NCBI RefSeq assembly: GCF_947242115.1 | Contig: NC_074719.1 | Location: 31,997,769-32,061,768, forward strand | DNA: 64,000 nt | Source: Biomphalaria glabrata | Taxonomy: Eukaryota > Mollusca > Gastropoda > Planorbidae | Reading direction: 5' to 3' | Part shown: positions 44,701-55,815 of the stretch, one piece after another | How positions within the stretch are numbered: position 1 is the first letter of the stretch | How the letters are laid out: each line of letters opens with the position of its first letter | Position numbers and translations under genes: made by a program | The notes under the pieces: model-generated | Database searches by the model: none | What the model was told of the DNA's origin: nothing | Seen by the model: the letters and a program-made list of their open reading frames with translations, nothing else

Positions 44701-45601
44701 AATTATTTTATTTTCATAAAAATATGTATAGGTTCCTATATGTTTTACTTCTTTTTTTTTTCGTTCTTTGCATTTAATTTAAAGTTATAGAATGCTGATT
44801 TTTAACTGTGATAATTTTATCTTACATTATACTTTATTAAATAAATTGGATTGTAGGTCATTTTTAGGTATAACATTCAATGTCATTAAGTCAAAAAGTG
44901 ATTTATATTATATATTTTATTTATTCTTCTCACAGTAGTTTGATCAAAACGTTTCTACTATAACGACATATATATGGGATATTTGTGTGTGTGCATGTTT
45001 GTTAGCGCGCGTGTGTATGAACTATGCATGTTATATGCCAATTTAAAATTTCTAGATCTTATATAGTACGTGACACTTTAAAAAAAAAAAAAAAAAAAAA
45101 GGGTCATTGCCTAGCTCCAAGATTATTCATGAGATGGCTAGATACAAATGTGCGATTAATATGATGTCGAGTGTTTTGATTTTTTCGAGTAAAAAAAAAA
45201 AGCAACTTGTGACTTTACAACACTTGCTGTAAATGGACCTTCACTTAGGCATCATTTTGACTTTGCTCACGTAATGTAACACCCCTGTGACCATAGTCGC
45301 ACTCCCTCTACGTCTATCTGACCCAGATGTTGAATTAACATCATGGTGATCTCTTTTATAGCCTTCCTCTAACTTAACTCCCCTTTCTTCTTTTTTTTTT
45401 TACCCACTCTGCTGGATTTCTCGAGTTAACGCCTAATGAAACGCTAGACAAAATGACGCCTCTCGAAGTAATAAAACTGAATCTGTCGTTCTTGTAGGTT
45501 TCTATCATTGCGGAAGGTACCGGTACCGGTATTTACTGACCAGTCATTGATATTTAGGGTTATGTATTTTCACGTCTACCTCAGGAAATAAATAAATATA
45601 T
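44701..45601. other. No gene recognised
   Basis: AT-rich DNA with A and T runs; (GT)n-like at 44985-45020. Palindrome GGTACCGGTACC near 45518. Confidence 0.4.
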
Positions 45602-47471
45602 TGTTGTAACTCTAGGTTAGGCACTCAACGAATAGGCATGCAACTCAACACAGTGTAACAGGAAATAAATACAGGTGTTTATTCACTAGGATAAACACAT
45701 AGCATCCTTCAGCTTCTTCAGAGTCTTCCTACTAATTTACCAGTCCTTTAGACAGCAACCCGAATGTGGACCAACGACAGCCTTCCCCGCTTCGCTCCAG
45801 GTCCCTTCTACAACCTTCAGGCAGCACCAAAAGCTGGCTTCTTAGTTTCCAAACATTCAGACTCTTCACAATCCCTGATGCAATGTTATTATCTCCGTTC
45901 TAGTCTCTTCCTGTTTACGTTCACTAGTGCGCTAGTGCGCACCTCAAGCACTGGTGCAAGGCAGGGTTACAACACTACCCCCACCTTAGTCTTTTCGTCC
46001 CGAAAAGAAACATGTTCACGGTTGGCCAGTGCAGGTGGAGGTCGGTCAGTGGGAGTCACAGATTGCATTGATCGTGCTCCCCACAAAGCAATCCACACTG
46101 CTCTCTGCAGGTACCGCTTTCTCCTTCTGCTCCAATTGACCTGCCTTTGGTTAAGGGGAAGTCGTTTTCGTTGTCTGGCCTTTCTCTTAGTTACCACCGA
46201 CGGCAGACTCATGGCAAGAAGCGATGCAGTGGATGTCATAGCGTAGGTCATCAAGACCATTTGTCTTACACGTTGCTCCAGCAGGCTTTCTCGATATGCC
46301 GTGGACCCCCAGGAGGCCAAGTTGTCAAACACGGTATAATCTTTAAGCTTGTCTGAAAGACATATCTGTGGGGCACGTTTACAACGTCCTATGTGTCCAT
46401 CTGCTGTACCACCATCAGCGCTTCTCTTGCTGATACTGGTATCAGGACAAATACTTAGTTGGCAGGTCTTCCGGTGCTCGAATTCTCCCTTTGAGGAGGT
46501 CCCGTCATCACAGTTATTTTTCAACGTCTGAGTGTAGGCAGGAATCACGATAGCATGATCAGATCTGTGCTCAGTACTTTCACAACAAATGTTAGGATTC
46601 TTGTCGTAGGAGCCAAGCTTGCACGGTTCACTATTACAGTCATAGACAGCGCCACCATCAACGGCGTCTCCGTTGAGTAACGGATTGTTTATACCTGTCG
46701 ACATGGTAGCCATCTGATCGTCGGTCTTGCTCATCACGGTATCAAACGTATCATCAGTCTTGTTCAGCGAGGTACTGATACCTATCTGTTTAATCATGGT
46801 ACAGATCTGCTCGTTGACCTCTTTTAGCTGTACCTGGAACGAGTTCATCTGATCTGTCACGGTATTCATGAGCTCTCTGATATCTGGTTGTACTTCGAAC
46901 AGATACGAGTCCGGATCTTCATCTTCGTCCAGCAAGGCTTGTCGAAGGCGTTCTCTCATTTTTTCTTTGGCACAGAAGATCCTCAGCTCCCTGGCTCGGA
47001 GCTCCTCTTTTAACTGTTTACAGCTTAGTTCATCTAGCTTCCTCAGCGTTGTCATTGTTTCCTTTCGTTGAGCTGCCTAAATCCCACTTCTGACACCAAT
47101 TGTTGTAACTCTAGGTTAGGCACTCAACGAATAGGCATGCAACTCAACACAGTGTAACAGGAAATAAATACAGGTGTTTATTCACTAGGATAAACACATA
47201 GCATCCTTCAGCTTCTTCAGAGTCTTCCTACTAATTTACCAGTCCTTTAGACAGCAACCCGAATGTGGACCAACGACAGCCTTCCCCGCTTCGCTCCAGG
47301 TCCCTTCTACAACCTTCAGGCAGCACCAAAAGCTGGCTTCTTAGTTTCCAAACATTCAGACTCTTCACAATCCCTGATGCAATGTTATTATCTCCGTTCT
47401 AGTCTCTTCCTGTTTACGTTCACTAGTGCGCTAGTGCGCACCTCAAGCACTGGTGCAAGGCAGGGTTACAA

Positions 47472-47474
<3 letters not shown>
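45602..47474 (-). mobile_element. Short LTR retrotransposon, gag-like ORF only, looks whole and young
   Basis: Two direct repeats of ~377 bp (45602-45978 and 47098-47474) begin TGTTGTAACTCTAGG and end GGGTTACAACA. By eye they are identical, implying a very recent insertion. On the minus strand the primer-binding site TTGGTGTCAGAAGTGGGA follows the 5' LTR, and a purine run AAGGTGGGGG precedes the 3' LTR. The 1.1-kb interior holds one long frame (47055-45967, 362 codons) and no protease, RT or integrase. Its first ~40 residues (LDELSCKQLKEELRAREL) resemble a SAP-like DNA-binding motif, and a coiled-coil-like stretch follows. Family: probably Gypsy-like by primer site; non-autonomous. No obvious breaks. 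It lies next to a (TA)n tract, so the 5-bp duplication is ambiguous. Confidence 0.75.

Positions 47475-47475
<1 letters not shown>

Positions 47476-47539
<64 letters not shown>
47476..47539. repeat. (TA)n microsatellite
   Basis: About 31 TA units immediately after the right LTR. Confidence 0.95.
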
Positions 47540-47541
<2 letters not shown>

Positions 47542-49100
47542 TTAGGTTAACATAGAAAATCAACAGATTCAGTTAAACAAGCACAGCATTGGTTTCTTTT
47601 TTTTTTTTTTAAGTTTTATCTGTAACATTTATTAAATATATTTTAACCATTCATAATACAGATATCTGATTTACTGTAATTGTGTATAGTTGCACTGTTC
47701 AATTAGATTTCAAATAAATAAATTATTTGCAATTCTTATTGCATCTTCTGGTAATAAGCCGATTTAAAAGTTTTAATGTAGCCTATAATGCTAGTTTCCA
47801 GTACCGGTAGATATTTTTAATGTAAACAAACTTTACACAAGCAAAGAATATTAACAATAGGGGTTTTACCCATCTTGTTTGAATTTATTTAGTCGTTTTG
47901 AAACATGACTAATAAGAATGCTTTTATATTGATTTAAATGTTTGTCTCAGTTATATTTAAATATAGATATCAATTTATAAAGATGAGTGCGTGTAAAATT
48001 CCTACAAATAAAGATCAGCTTAGGTTAACACGTGTTTGACGTTTTCCTTGCTCGTTGCATAGAACGCGTGCTATCAAGCAAGAAAGTACACGTGTGCACA
48101 CTGATGGTCAGTAGGTCAAGGCTCACTGACTCTCACTGTAAATCTTTTTCGTATACCACCTCTTTACTCGATCTTTTTGTTGACGTAATAGACCTTGTGA
48201 TCTCTTTCTTTTATGAGTTACACAAATGTTTAGGTCAATAACATTCAAATATAATGAAACACGTAACTAAAACTATCTTATGATTTAAATATAATTCAAG
48301 GAATTTTTATTTTAAAGTATAAGATATAACTGGCAAGATCATGATATAAACGACAGGATTTGCTATTCAGTTTCATACATTTAAAAAAAAGTTATGACTC
48401 AAAATACATGCTACATGACAGATCTAATAAACTACATTATAGGCACAGTTCGTAAATATTATCGATGACTGATTCTACGAAGATAAAGAGCATAAAAAAA
48501 AAATCAAGAGGCATGCAAATGTGTTGTAGCCATAGTTGTAGACTATGTACGTGTCAGTGTTTTATCTAATATCTACTGTATACCCCATTCTAGAATATTT
48601 ATGATTTAAAATATATATATATAAAATTAATTAGATCCATATTTTAAATCGTGCAATCTAACTTTGTAAGAACCATCTTCGTTAATTATAATGTCTATAA
48701 TCCGATTTGTGTAAGTACGGTAGTCAAGTAGATGAGGTCACGAGATGAACCAACACATCCTCACATAATTTGTTCAAATGCTGCACTCTGCTTTATGGTA
48801 TCGAAATACTAGAGTTAATAAAACAAACAATTTAAATATTCAACAAGAGACACTACTAATATACAGTATTAGAGAAGATTATAGTCCTGGGGGGGGTGGG
48901 GGGGGGGGCGAAAGAAAGACTGTGCCGCTGGTCAATGTGTAGGCTACCCGGTCACGTGGCTTACTTACAATTGACCAACCAGAGACAGGTCTACATGATA
49001 GGCTACAGCCTATTGCATCATTAAGAAAAATAGCGCCAGAACCAAACACCATGACCATCCCATTCCAGTCATAGTACTCATAGATCTACTTCAAGATTGT
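47540..49100. other. No gene recognised
   Basis: AT-rich. A G run lies at 48890-48908. The frame 48032-48241 is not protein-like. 48955-49140 is less AT-rich and precedes the possible lncRNA start. Confidence 0.4.
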
Positions 49101-50520
49101 GTTGATTTGTGATTAACTCGACTCTATTCTAACAACTTTGGAATGTGTGCGTCAAGCAAAGGTACTTTTTATTTTATTAGACAATTAGATCTACTTTATT
49201 ATTTTATACTTATTTATAGAGATTAAGTCTGGATAAATTAAAGTAGATTAGAATTAGATCTAGAATCTAGATTATTCTAGATCTACATCTACATTTAATT
49301 TTAATGTCATTTTTGTTTGTGAATTTGCTTTTTTGGTTTAAGTTTAAGTCTAGTCAGACTAGGCCGTCACTAGGCACAAATAATTATTTTAAGTGACGCA
49401 AGGAAAGCCGTTTGAAATAATTAGTCTATAATCATTCGAATCCCGTGGCGTGTCTCACAGTTTATTAGAACCTTAATAGATTAGATTTAGAAAGTCAATT
49501 TAGAAAAGATAGTAAAACCAAATTCTTCAACCATTTAAATTAATATTTTAAAATACGTGAGTTCTTGAGATCTATTTTCAATTTAAATGCAAAATGATGA
49601 AAATGTAGCCCTCTAAATACATTTTTGTATACTTTTTTGTAGAAGCAAATCTAACAATGTTATAGAAATATAGATCTAATTCTACTATACTGAAACTAGT
49701 CAATAATCTTGTCATTCAATATGTTGTGCAGAATTTATAATTTATCTTTATATTGCTTATGCCTTATGTAGATCTATGTATTTAATATTTCTCATGTGTG
49801 ACTTTGATTTTAAAAAATTGAAATGTTAAAAAAAATGATTTTCAGACTCTCGGAACCAAAGAGTGAAAGAATGATGGCATCACTATGATCACTTCTTGCT
49901 GGATCTGTCCAAGAGTCAATGAGTACAGGTATTTAATTTAAAATATAAAGTATTATTACTACTCAATTTTATTATAATTACCAATTGATTAAGTTTAAAA
50001 AAATTATTACTATACTTAGGCTACTATATTAATATTTTTTCATATTCTTCAAGGTGGACCATGTTGGAAAATAACTTTCAGTCAAGACTCAAGTTGAGAC
50101 AAGAGCTCCATTGATCATGATGTTATTGATCAAACTGGTATTTTTTTTTTACAATATTTTCAAGCCAAAAATCTTGTATACAAATCTGATGATCCAGATT
50201 TCCTGAATAATTTATATTAGCAGTCTAGATTTACTTGTAAAATTTATTTAATACTTATTTTATTTTCTGTCTGCAGAACATGTTCTAGAGATACTGGAGA
50301 AAAGATTTGAGTGCAGTACAGACTCATTTTCAATTGAAAGCAATTAAAAGAAGCAGAGATAAATACAATCAGGATTAGGTATGAAGCAAATTTCCCAATG
50401 GCAAATAATGTATCACTGTTGGAAATAGAAGTGAAACTGAAGGATGAAGATTCTCATGAAAATTTGGCAAGGCCATATTATATTGTAGGATTTAGGATGT
50501 AAAATATCATTTATGTGAAA

Positions 50521-52210
50521 AGGTACTTCGATAAACTGACCTAGATCAATTTTTTTTCTCCCAAAAAATGGCTGAAAAGTGTGTCAGCACATTTTACCCT
50601 TTTTTCAGGGGTGGTCATTTCCATCAAAGTTTTAGCATATTGTATTTGATTTGAGGACTAATTATGATTACTTTTTGTAAACATAAGATATCAGAGATCA
50701 TTTTTATTTGCTTTTGAAGCCAATCTGTTAAATTTTTCTTAACAAAAGTTTATATGAAAGTTGACATTTTTACAACTTTTTTCCTATAAAAGTTACAACA
50801 ATGCTGTTTGCTACAATAATTTATCATATTATGAAATGTGTATATTTCAAATTTCATTAAATTCTCTTGGTGCACTTTAAAGATATTTGATATTAAAATT
50901 AACAAAGACAAAGAAGGGTAAAATTTTCTTTTTTAAATAAAATAAAAGTGTTTATGGTTACAACAATCTCACTAATTCTATTGAATTTAGCATGTTAATA
51001 TATATCTGTGTGCTAAGTTTGAACTTTGTAGCTTGGCGCACTCTTTAGATATTAATTTTCAAAGTTGATGGTTAAAATCTATTTTTAGTAACAACCAACA
51101 CTGTGATTTACTGGAAATGGTCAATTTCTGTCTATCACAAGCTATTTTTAGAAGCACACATAGGAATCTTTCATTTAGATTAACTTTTATAGTGTTTGAA
51201 TGCTAGATTATGGAGAGGGAATGTGTCTTTATTAAAATTTTAAAGTAAAAGTTTAATTACTTTAAAAAATAATATTAAATTATAAATATTACAATTTTTC
51301 TTTTCATATTTTTAGCTCAGCGAACTAATAATTATTTTTTTTTTCTGTGTGTTGTTTTTTTCTATTAATATACATGTTAATTAATAGTTAATAAATGAGT
51401 ACATTATATTTTTTAAAATGATGAGCTATTATTGCACAAAAATTCAAGTAAAAAATCTTTTAATAACTTCTAAAAAAATCGCAAGGTTTCTTTTTTATTT
51501 TATTGTCCGAAGCAAGAAATTTTTCATTTACAATCTAATTTTTAAAGCATTTAAATTAAGGCATTTTAAAATGATTAATTGCCAGTGCTCTACAAAAAGG
51601 TTAAAACTGTTTTTTTATGAAGTTTATGAAACTTATAGTCATTAAATTTTAGGAAATATTTTTCTGCGCAGTGCTATTTTCATTTATAATTTATAAGAAT
51701 TATCTATCTGATGCATATAAATAGCTATTTAAATACAGTAGAATTATAATTAAACAAAATAAAACACAATACAGATCTCTGATTTGTTTTATTTGTGATT
51801 TTTGGGCTCATATGATGACAAAATCACATATATTTTTATTTTTTGTCGAAGGCTTTTTTTATATATTAACTTTTTTTCAAAGATTTTATTGCTTGGTCTT
51901 ATTTTTTTAATTTATTTTAACAGAATACTGGTTAATGTAAAAGAGTGTGAAGTTTCAACCCCATATCTTTAAGACTTTTTATAATACAGTTAATTTAAGT
52001 TCAACTGTCAGTTGTTTTGGTCACAGATTTTTTATTTATTTACAAAGGCTAAAGAAGGCTAATTTTTGGCCACTAAAAATTTAATAACTTCTCCCACAAT
52101 TAACTCAGCAATATAAAATTGGTATCATTGGAAAGCATTTCTCAAGCTCTATCTAACTAAATAGGTTCCATTGCATTGTGATGATTTTGAAATTTTTATC
52201 GAAGTACCTA
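50521..52210. mobile_element. 1.69-kb TIR element with 8-bp target duplication
   Basis: Begins AGGTACTTCGATAAA and ends TTTATCGAAGTACCTA; flanks 50513-50520 and 52211-52218 are both ATGTGAAA. The interior is very AT-rich with no long frame (51418-51645 is low complexity). Non-autonomous DNA transposon; superfamily unsure (8-bp duplication suggests hAT). It falls in the intron between the fourth and fifth segments of the possible transcript. Confidence 0.75.
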
Positions 52211-52468
52211 ATGTGAAACAATAATTCAGCTATTTATTTATTTTATGTGTCAGCAGAATCATACTTATCTCATCTTATATATTACAGATCTATCCAGTGA
52301 AAACAGCATTAAGAGAACAATAGTATGGATTATAACTTGGCTGGACTGGACATGGCACAAACAGAAAATAAATGTATTGAATTTTCAATCCAAATTATGG
52401 ATATTAGGTATGAATTTTTATTTCCATATTTTTAACTAACATAATCTTTATAATTTTTTTTTGTGCCA

Positions 52469-52655
52469 CAATGGACCTCATTCACCAATCGTAAACAAAC
52501 AACATTTAGCCACGTGGTGCTTTATCTCTTCTATATAATTTACGATCTCATGTTTAATTCATGATGGTTGTCACGTGACAGTTTTTTCATTGTTTTATCA
52601 ATAAGATCACGTGACTAAATGTTGTTTGTTTACGATTGGTGAATGAGGTCCATTG
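52469..52655. mobile_element. MITE with ~46-bp TIR, copy 2
   Basis: CAATGGACCTCATTCACCAA TCGTAAACAAACAACATTTAGCCACGTG pairs with CACGTGACTAAATGTTGTTT GTTTACGATTGGTGAATGAGGTCCATTG. Flanked by CA on both sides. 187 bp, foldable into a long hairpin. Same family as 15110-15250, which keeps only the outer TIR. Confidence 0.85.
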
Positions 52656-53585
52656 CATTGTTACTTTTCTTTCAAATCATTTCTTGATCAAATGCTGTGT
52701 CAACCTAACCTAAGAGGCTCATAAGTATTTTAATTTTTTATGAACATTGTGTGTAAACTGTTAGGTCTATATACCTCCTATAATTCGCTGTGTGGTTGTG
52801 AAATGTTTTCTCCACCATCACCAGATAACTATGTCAGTGACTTTCTATTGGAAAAACATACTACTTATACATATGATGGTAGGCTCAACAGAATTTCGAA
52901 CTCTGTTATCACTTGTTGGAACAACTGAAGCTCAATTGCATCTTGAGGGACAGATAAACAACAATTAATGTACTGTTAGTTTACGCCAAGTCACGTTTGG
53001 TATATGATACGAGTTGTAAGATTAAAAAAAAAATTTTTTTAACTTGTGCAGGATATGTACATGTGCGAAAATACAGTAGTTAATGAAGCCTGCATACACA
53101 AATCATGAATAGATAATGTCAGCATTTTTTGGTTTGGAAAAAGTGAAAATCATTGTGTTTTTGTTTTTTGTATGTTTTATATGAACATTTCATTTTGAAA
53201 TCATAGGCATAGGAATATATTTAAAAATTTTTTTTTTTTTTATGTTCTTCTTAGATTATTCAAGTGAGTTACCCAAGTCTGTCAAATAACTTAGAGAAAG
53301 TACTTGAACTTGGCACATGTGATGGCACAGAAATCGTAAAAAAAGAAAGATGATGGCTTCAACTCTGAAGGAACATCCCAATCATGTATAACATTTTACA
53401 AACAAACCTAATCAAAGTTTATAAATGTTTAAAAAAAGTAAGATGCACAAGCAAATTTATTTACATACTACAGATATTAGAACTAATGACTAATGGAAAA
53501 AAAACAACTACCTATCTAGACTTAACAACAAAGAAATAAGTAAATATAATATTTCAAACATGTGCTGGATCTTGTTAACCATTAG

Positions 53586-53660
53586 CCAAAGAAACTGATG
53601 GCCTTAACATCATCTGCCCTATAGATGCTAAGTTTGAAAAGGGGAACTTTACTTTTATTA
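53586..53660 (+). mobile_element. SINE family 1, tail fragment
   Basis: CCAAAGAAACTGATGGCCTTAACATCATCTGCCC TATAGATGCTAAGTTTGAAA AGGGGAACTTTACTTTTA. tRNA-like head absent. Confidence 0.7.
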
Positions 53661-54552
53661 CAACATAAGGTTATAAGTTGACAGTTACAGATGATGTACC
53701 ATATGAGCATCATTGTTGTTTACTGGCTTTTGAACAGTAGCTTGAAACATTTGCTCTTTCTTACATAGAATATTCACTGTTAAAAAATTATGAATATGAT
53801 AGTGCAGCTAGTTACTCTGCTCAAAATTGAAAAAAATATTTTGTTGAAATTATAAACATGAGCTACCGGTATATATAAATGTATAGTTTTCATTGTTGAG
53901 CACACACTTTTTCTTTGGTACTGGGTAACGTACATGACCTATATTTTTTTGAAATATTATCATCTAAAATTAGGCGAGGTCTTGAGAATATTTACCTCGA
54001 ACAGACTCAGCTTTGGGTTTTTGTGCATGTAGACCCTATTGATTAAAAAGCACCATTCTCTAATTATATTTTACTTGTTTAAATTTATATATTTATGGTT
54101 ATTAATTATTCTTTGTATTTATTTTTTTAATTTTTTTTTGTAAAGTAAGCACTGGTATTTTTCTAAAAGTATGTTTCACATTTATTTCATTTTAAACAAA
54201 TTAAGTCATTTACTTAATGTTCAATTATGTTCTAAATGTATGTTTTTAAAATTTCAGTGTTTATATTGCTAACATTTCACAAACTTGTTACAGGTAGCTT
54301 ATTTTTGTTTTGGTCATTTTTTCTTTAGAACTACCGGTACAACATAATCTAAAAAAAAATTTGTTTCATGATTGTCAAAACAGTTTGCTTTTCAATTTAC
54401 ATACAGCAGGCTCATACTTTGTTTAGATAATTCTGAATTACATTCTATATATAATTTATAGGTTTCTGTATAGGCTATTCAAGCTTTTGTACATGTTAAA
54501 ATTTCATAAATTTGGTAGCCATTATATTTTTTAAAAATTTTATGGTATAATA
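53661..54552. other. No gene recognised
   Basis: AT-rich. ACTTATTTCAGTGT-ATATTGCT-ACATT and GATTGTCAAAAC-GTTTGCTTT recur at 54255-54395 and 55340-55480, so a diverged ~150-bp repeat flanks the next element. Confidence 0.4.
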
Positions 54553-55216
54553 CAGTGATGCCCAGCCCAACTCGACCTGCGGGCCATTTTTATTTCCGAC
54601 AGTCGTGTCGCGGGCCACATGAACAAAAAGGCCTACAAAAACGATATTGACCTTAATTAATGGGATATTTGAAATGTATCCTTTTTCCCCGCGTCTGAAG
54701 ATGGCTTCATTTCTCTACTTAAAATATCAGCAACATTGTAGCTAGCTTTACATCCGAGTCGTTTTCCTGTCTCTTTTTGGTAAATATTCCCATCAATCCT
54801 CCAATTTCTAGGCGTAGTTTAACAATCTTTTATTCGCGGCTCAAACCAAGAATGCCGTCATATTTGTTTCATAATGTCGTTTATATGTTTTTGTTGTTTA
54901 TTAAATAACCACACTTTCTTTATAAAACAAAATATGTTGGCTTATTATCATGTTCCACAAAAAAGTAAAGAATCGTTCACTTTTCCTGGTAGAAAATGTA
55001 CATTCTACACTCAGAAACCTAATTCATAAACGCACAAATGTTAAATGTCATGGAAAACATCAGGAGAAAAATTGAGGGCCCTAAGCCCCTAACGTAAGTA
55101 AAGATACATTTTTACAATTCAATTTTTATTTTGGAAAATGGGGGATTTTCGACGGGCCGGATGGACTCACGTTGCGGGCCGGATCTGGCCCGCGGGCCGT
55201 ACTTTGGGCATCACTG
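54553..55216. mobile_element. hAT-like MITE, TIR CAGTGATGCCCA
   Basis: Left CAGTGATGCCCAGCCCAACT CGACCTGCGGGCC; right GGCCCGCGGGCCGTACTTTG GGCATCACTG. Flanks 54545-54552 and 55217-55224 are both GTATAATA, a perfect 8-bp duplication, so recent. No transposase. Confidence 0.9.
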
Positions 55217-55815
55217 GTATAATAAATACTTATTGTATTTTTAAAAATATAAGCATCCATATTTTAAAAACTTATTTCTAATTTGCCATTTTAAGCAATT
55301 TGTTATTACAATTAATATTTAAATGAATATGCTTTTACTTATTTCAGTGTACATATTGCTTACATTCCACCAACTCAATACTTTTTTTGTTACTTTTATT
55401 TTTTAATATTTTTTTTACATAATAACAAAAGCTAAGTTGTTTTTTGTTGTTGTTGTTTTTATGATTGTCAAAACTGTTTGCTTTAAACATAATTTTTATA
55501 CAGCACTTATACTTTCTGTAGATGATCCTGAATTATGTTCTTTATAAATTTGTTATAGATTTTCATGTTATCATTCACAACTTTTTTGTTGACTCAATGC
55601 ATTTTCCATAGTATACTAAAATATTATAGGATCAATTTTCACAGTTAAAATCTTTGCTACAGGTATTGCTTTTACTTTAAAAAAAAGTTTTTTAGTGTAT
55701 TCCGGTATTTTTAATTATTTTTAATAGTTGCTAACATTAACATTTTATAATGCAATAAACTATTAATTTCAACTAGTAAATTGTTTATGTAATTATTTAT
55801 GTCATTTTATGCCAT
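55217..55815. other. No gene recognised
   Basis: AT-rich DNA up to the start of satellite array 2. Confidence 0.4.

Larger units (their letters stand above)
49100..53400 (+). ncRNA. Possible spliced non-coding transcript (or decayed gene)
   Basis: Six segments are bounded by good splice consensus, as in real exons, yet no frame stays open across them: ~49100-49161 (AAAG|GTACTT), 49846-49928 (TTTTCAG| ... ACAG|GTATTT), 50054-50137 (CTTCAAG| ... CTG|GTATTT), 50277-50378 (TCTGCAG| ... TTAG|GTATGA), 52288-52407 (ATTACAG| ... TTAG|GTATGA), 53255-? (CTTCTTAG|). Segment base composition is less AT-rich than the intervening DNA. The best frame from ATG at 49142 stops after 15 codons. An alternative retained frame, 50345-50503, reads KQLKEAEINTIRIRYEANFP and onward to a stop. 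This may be an lncRNA, a decayed host gene, or chance. It lies wholly within the hAT-bounded block. Confidence 0.35.

Noticed and set aside
45764-46246. 160-codon plus-strand frame, and its copy at 47263-47550
   Set aside because: It starts in the LTR and runs antisense to the element's own frame.
47476-47539. (TA)n tract as a functional origin or cruciform site
   Set aside because: Ordinary microsatellite; nothing in the sequence supports a function.
52740-52928. 62-codon frame as a coding exon
   Set aside because: No splice context or recognisable domain; too short to support.
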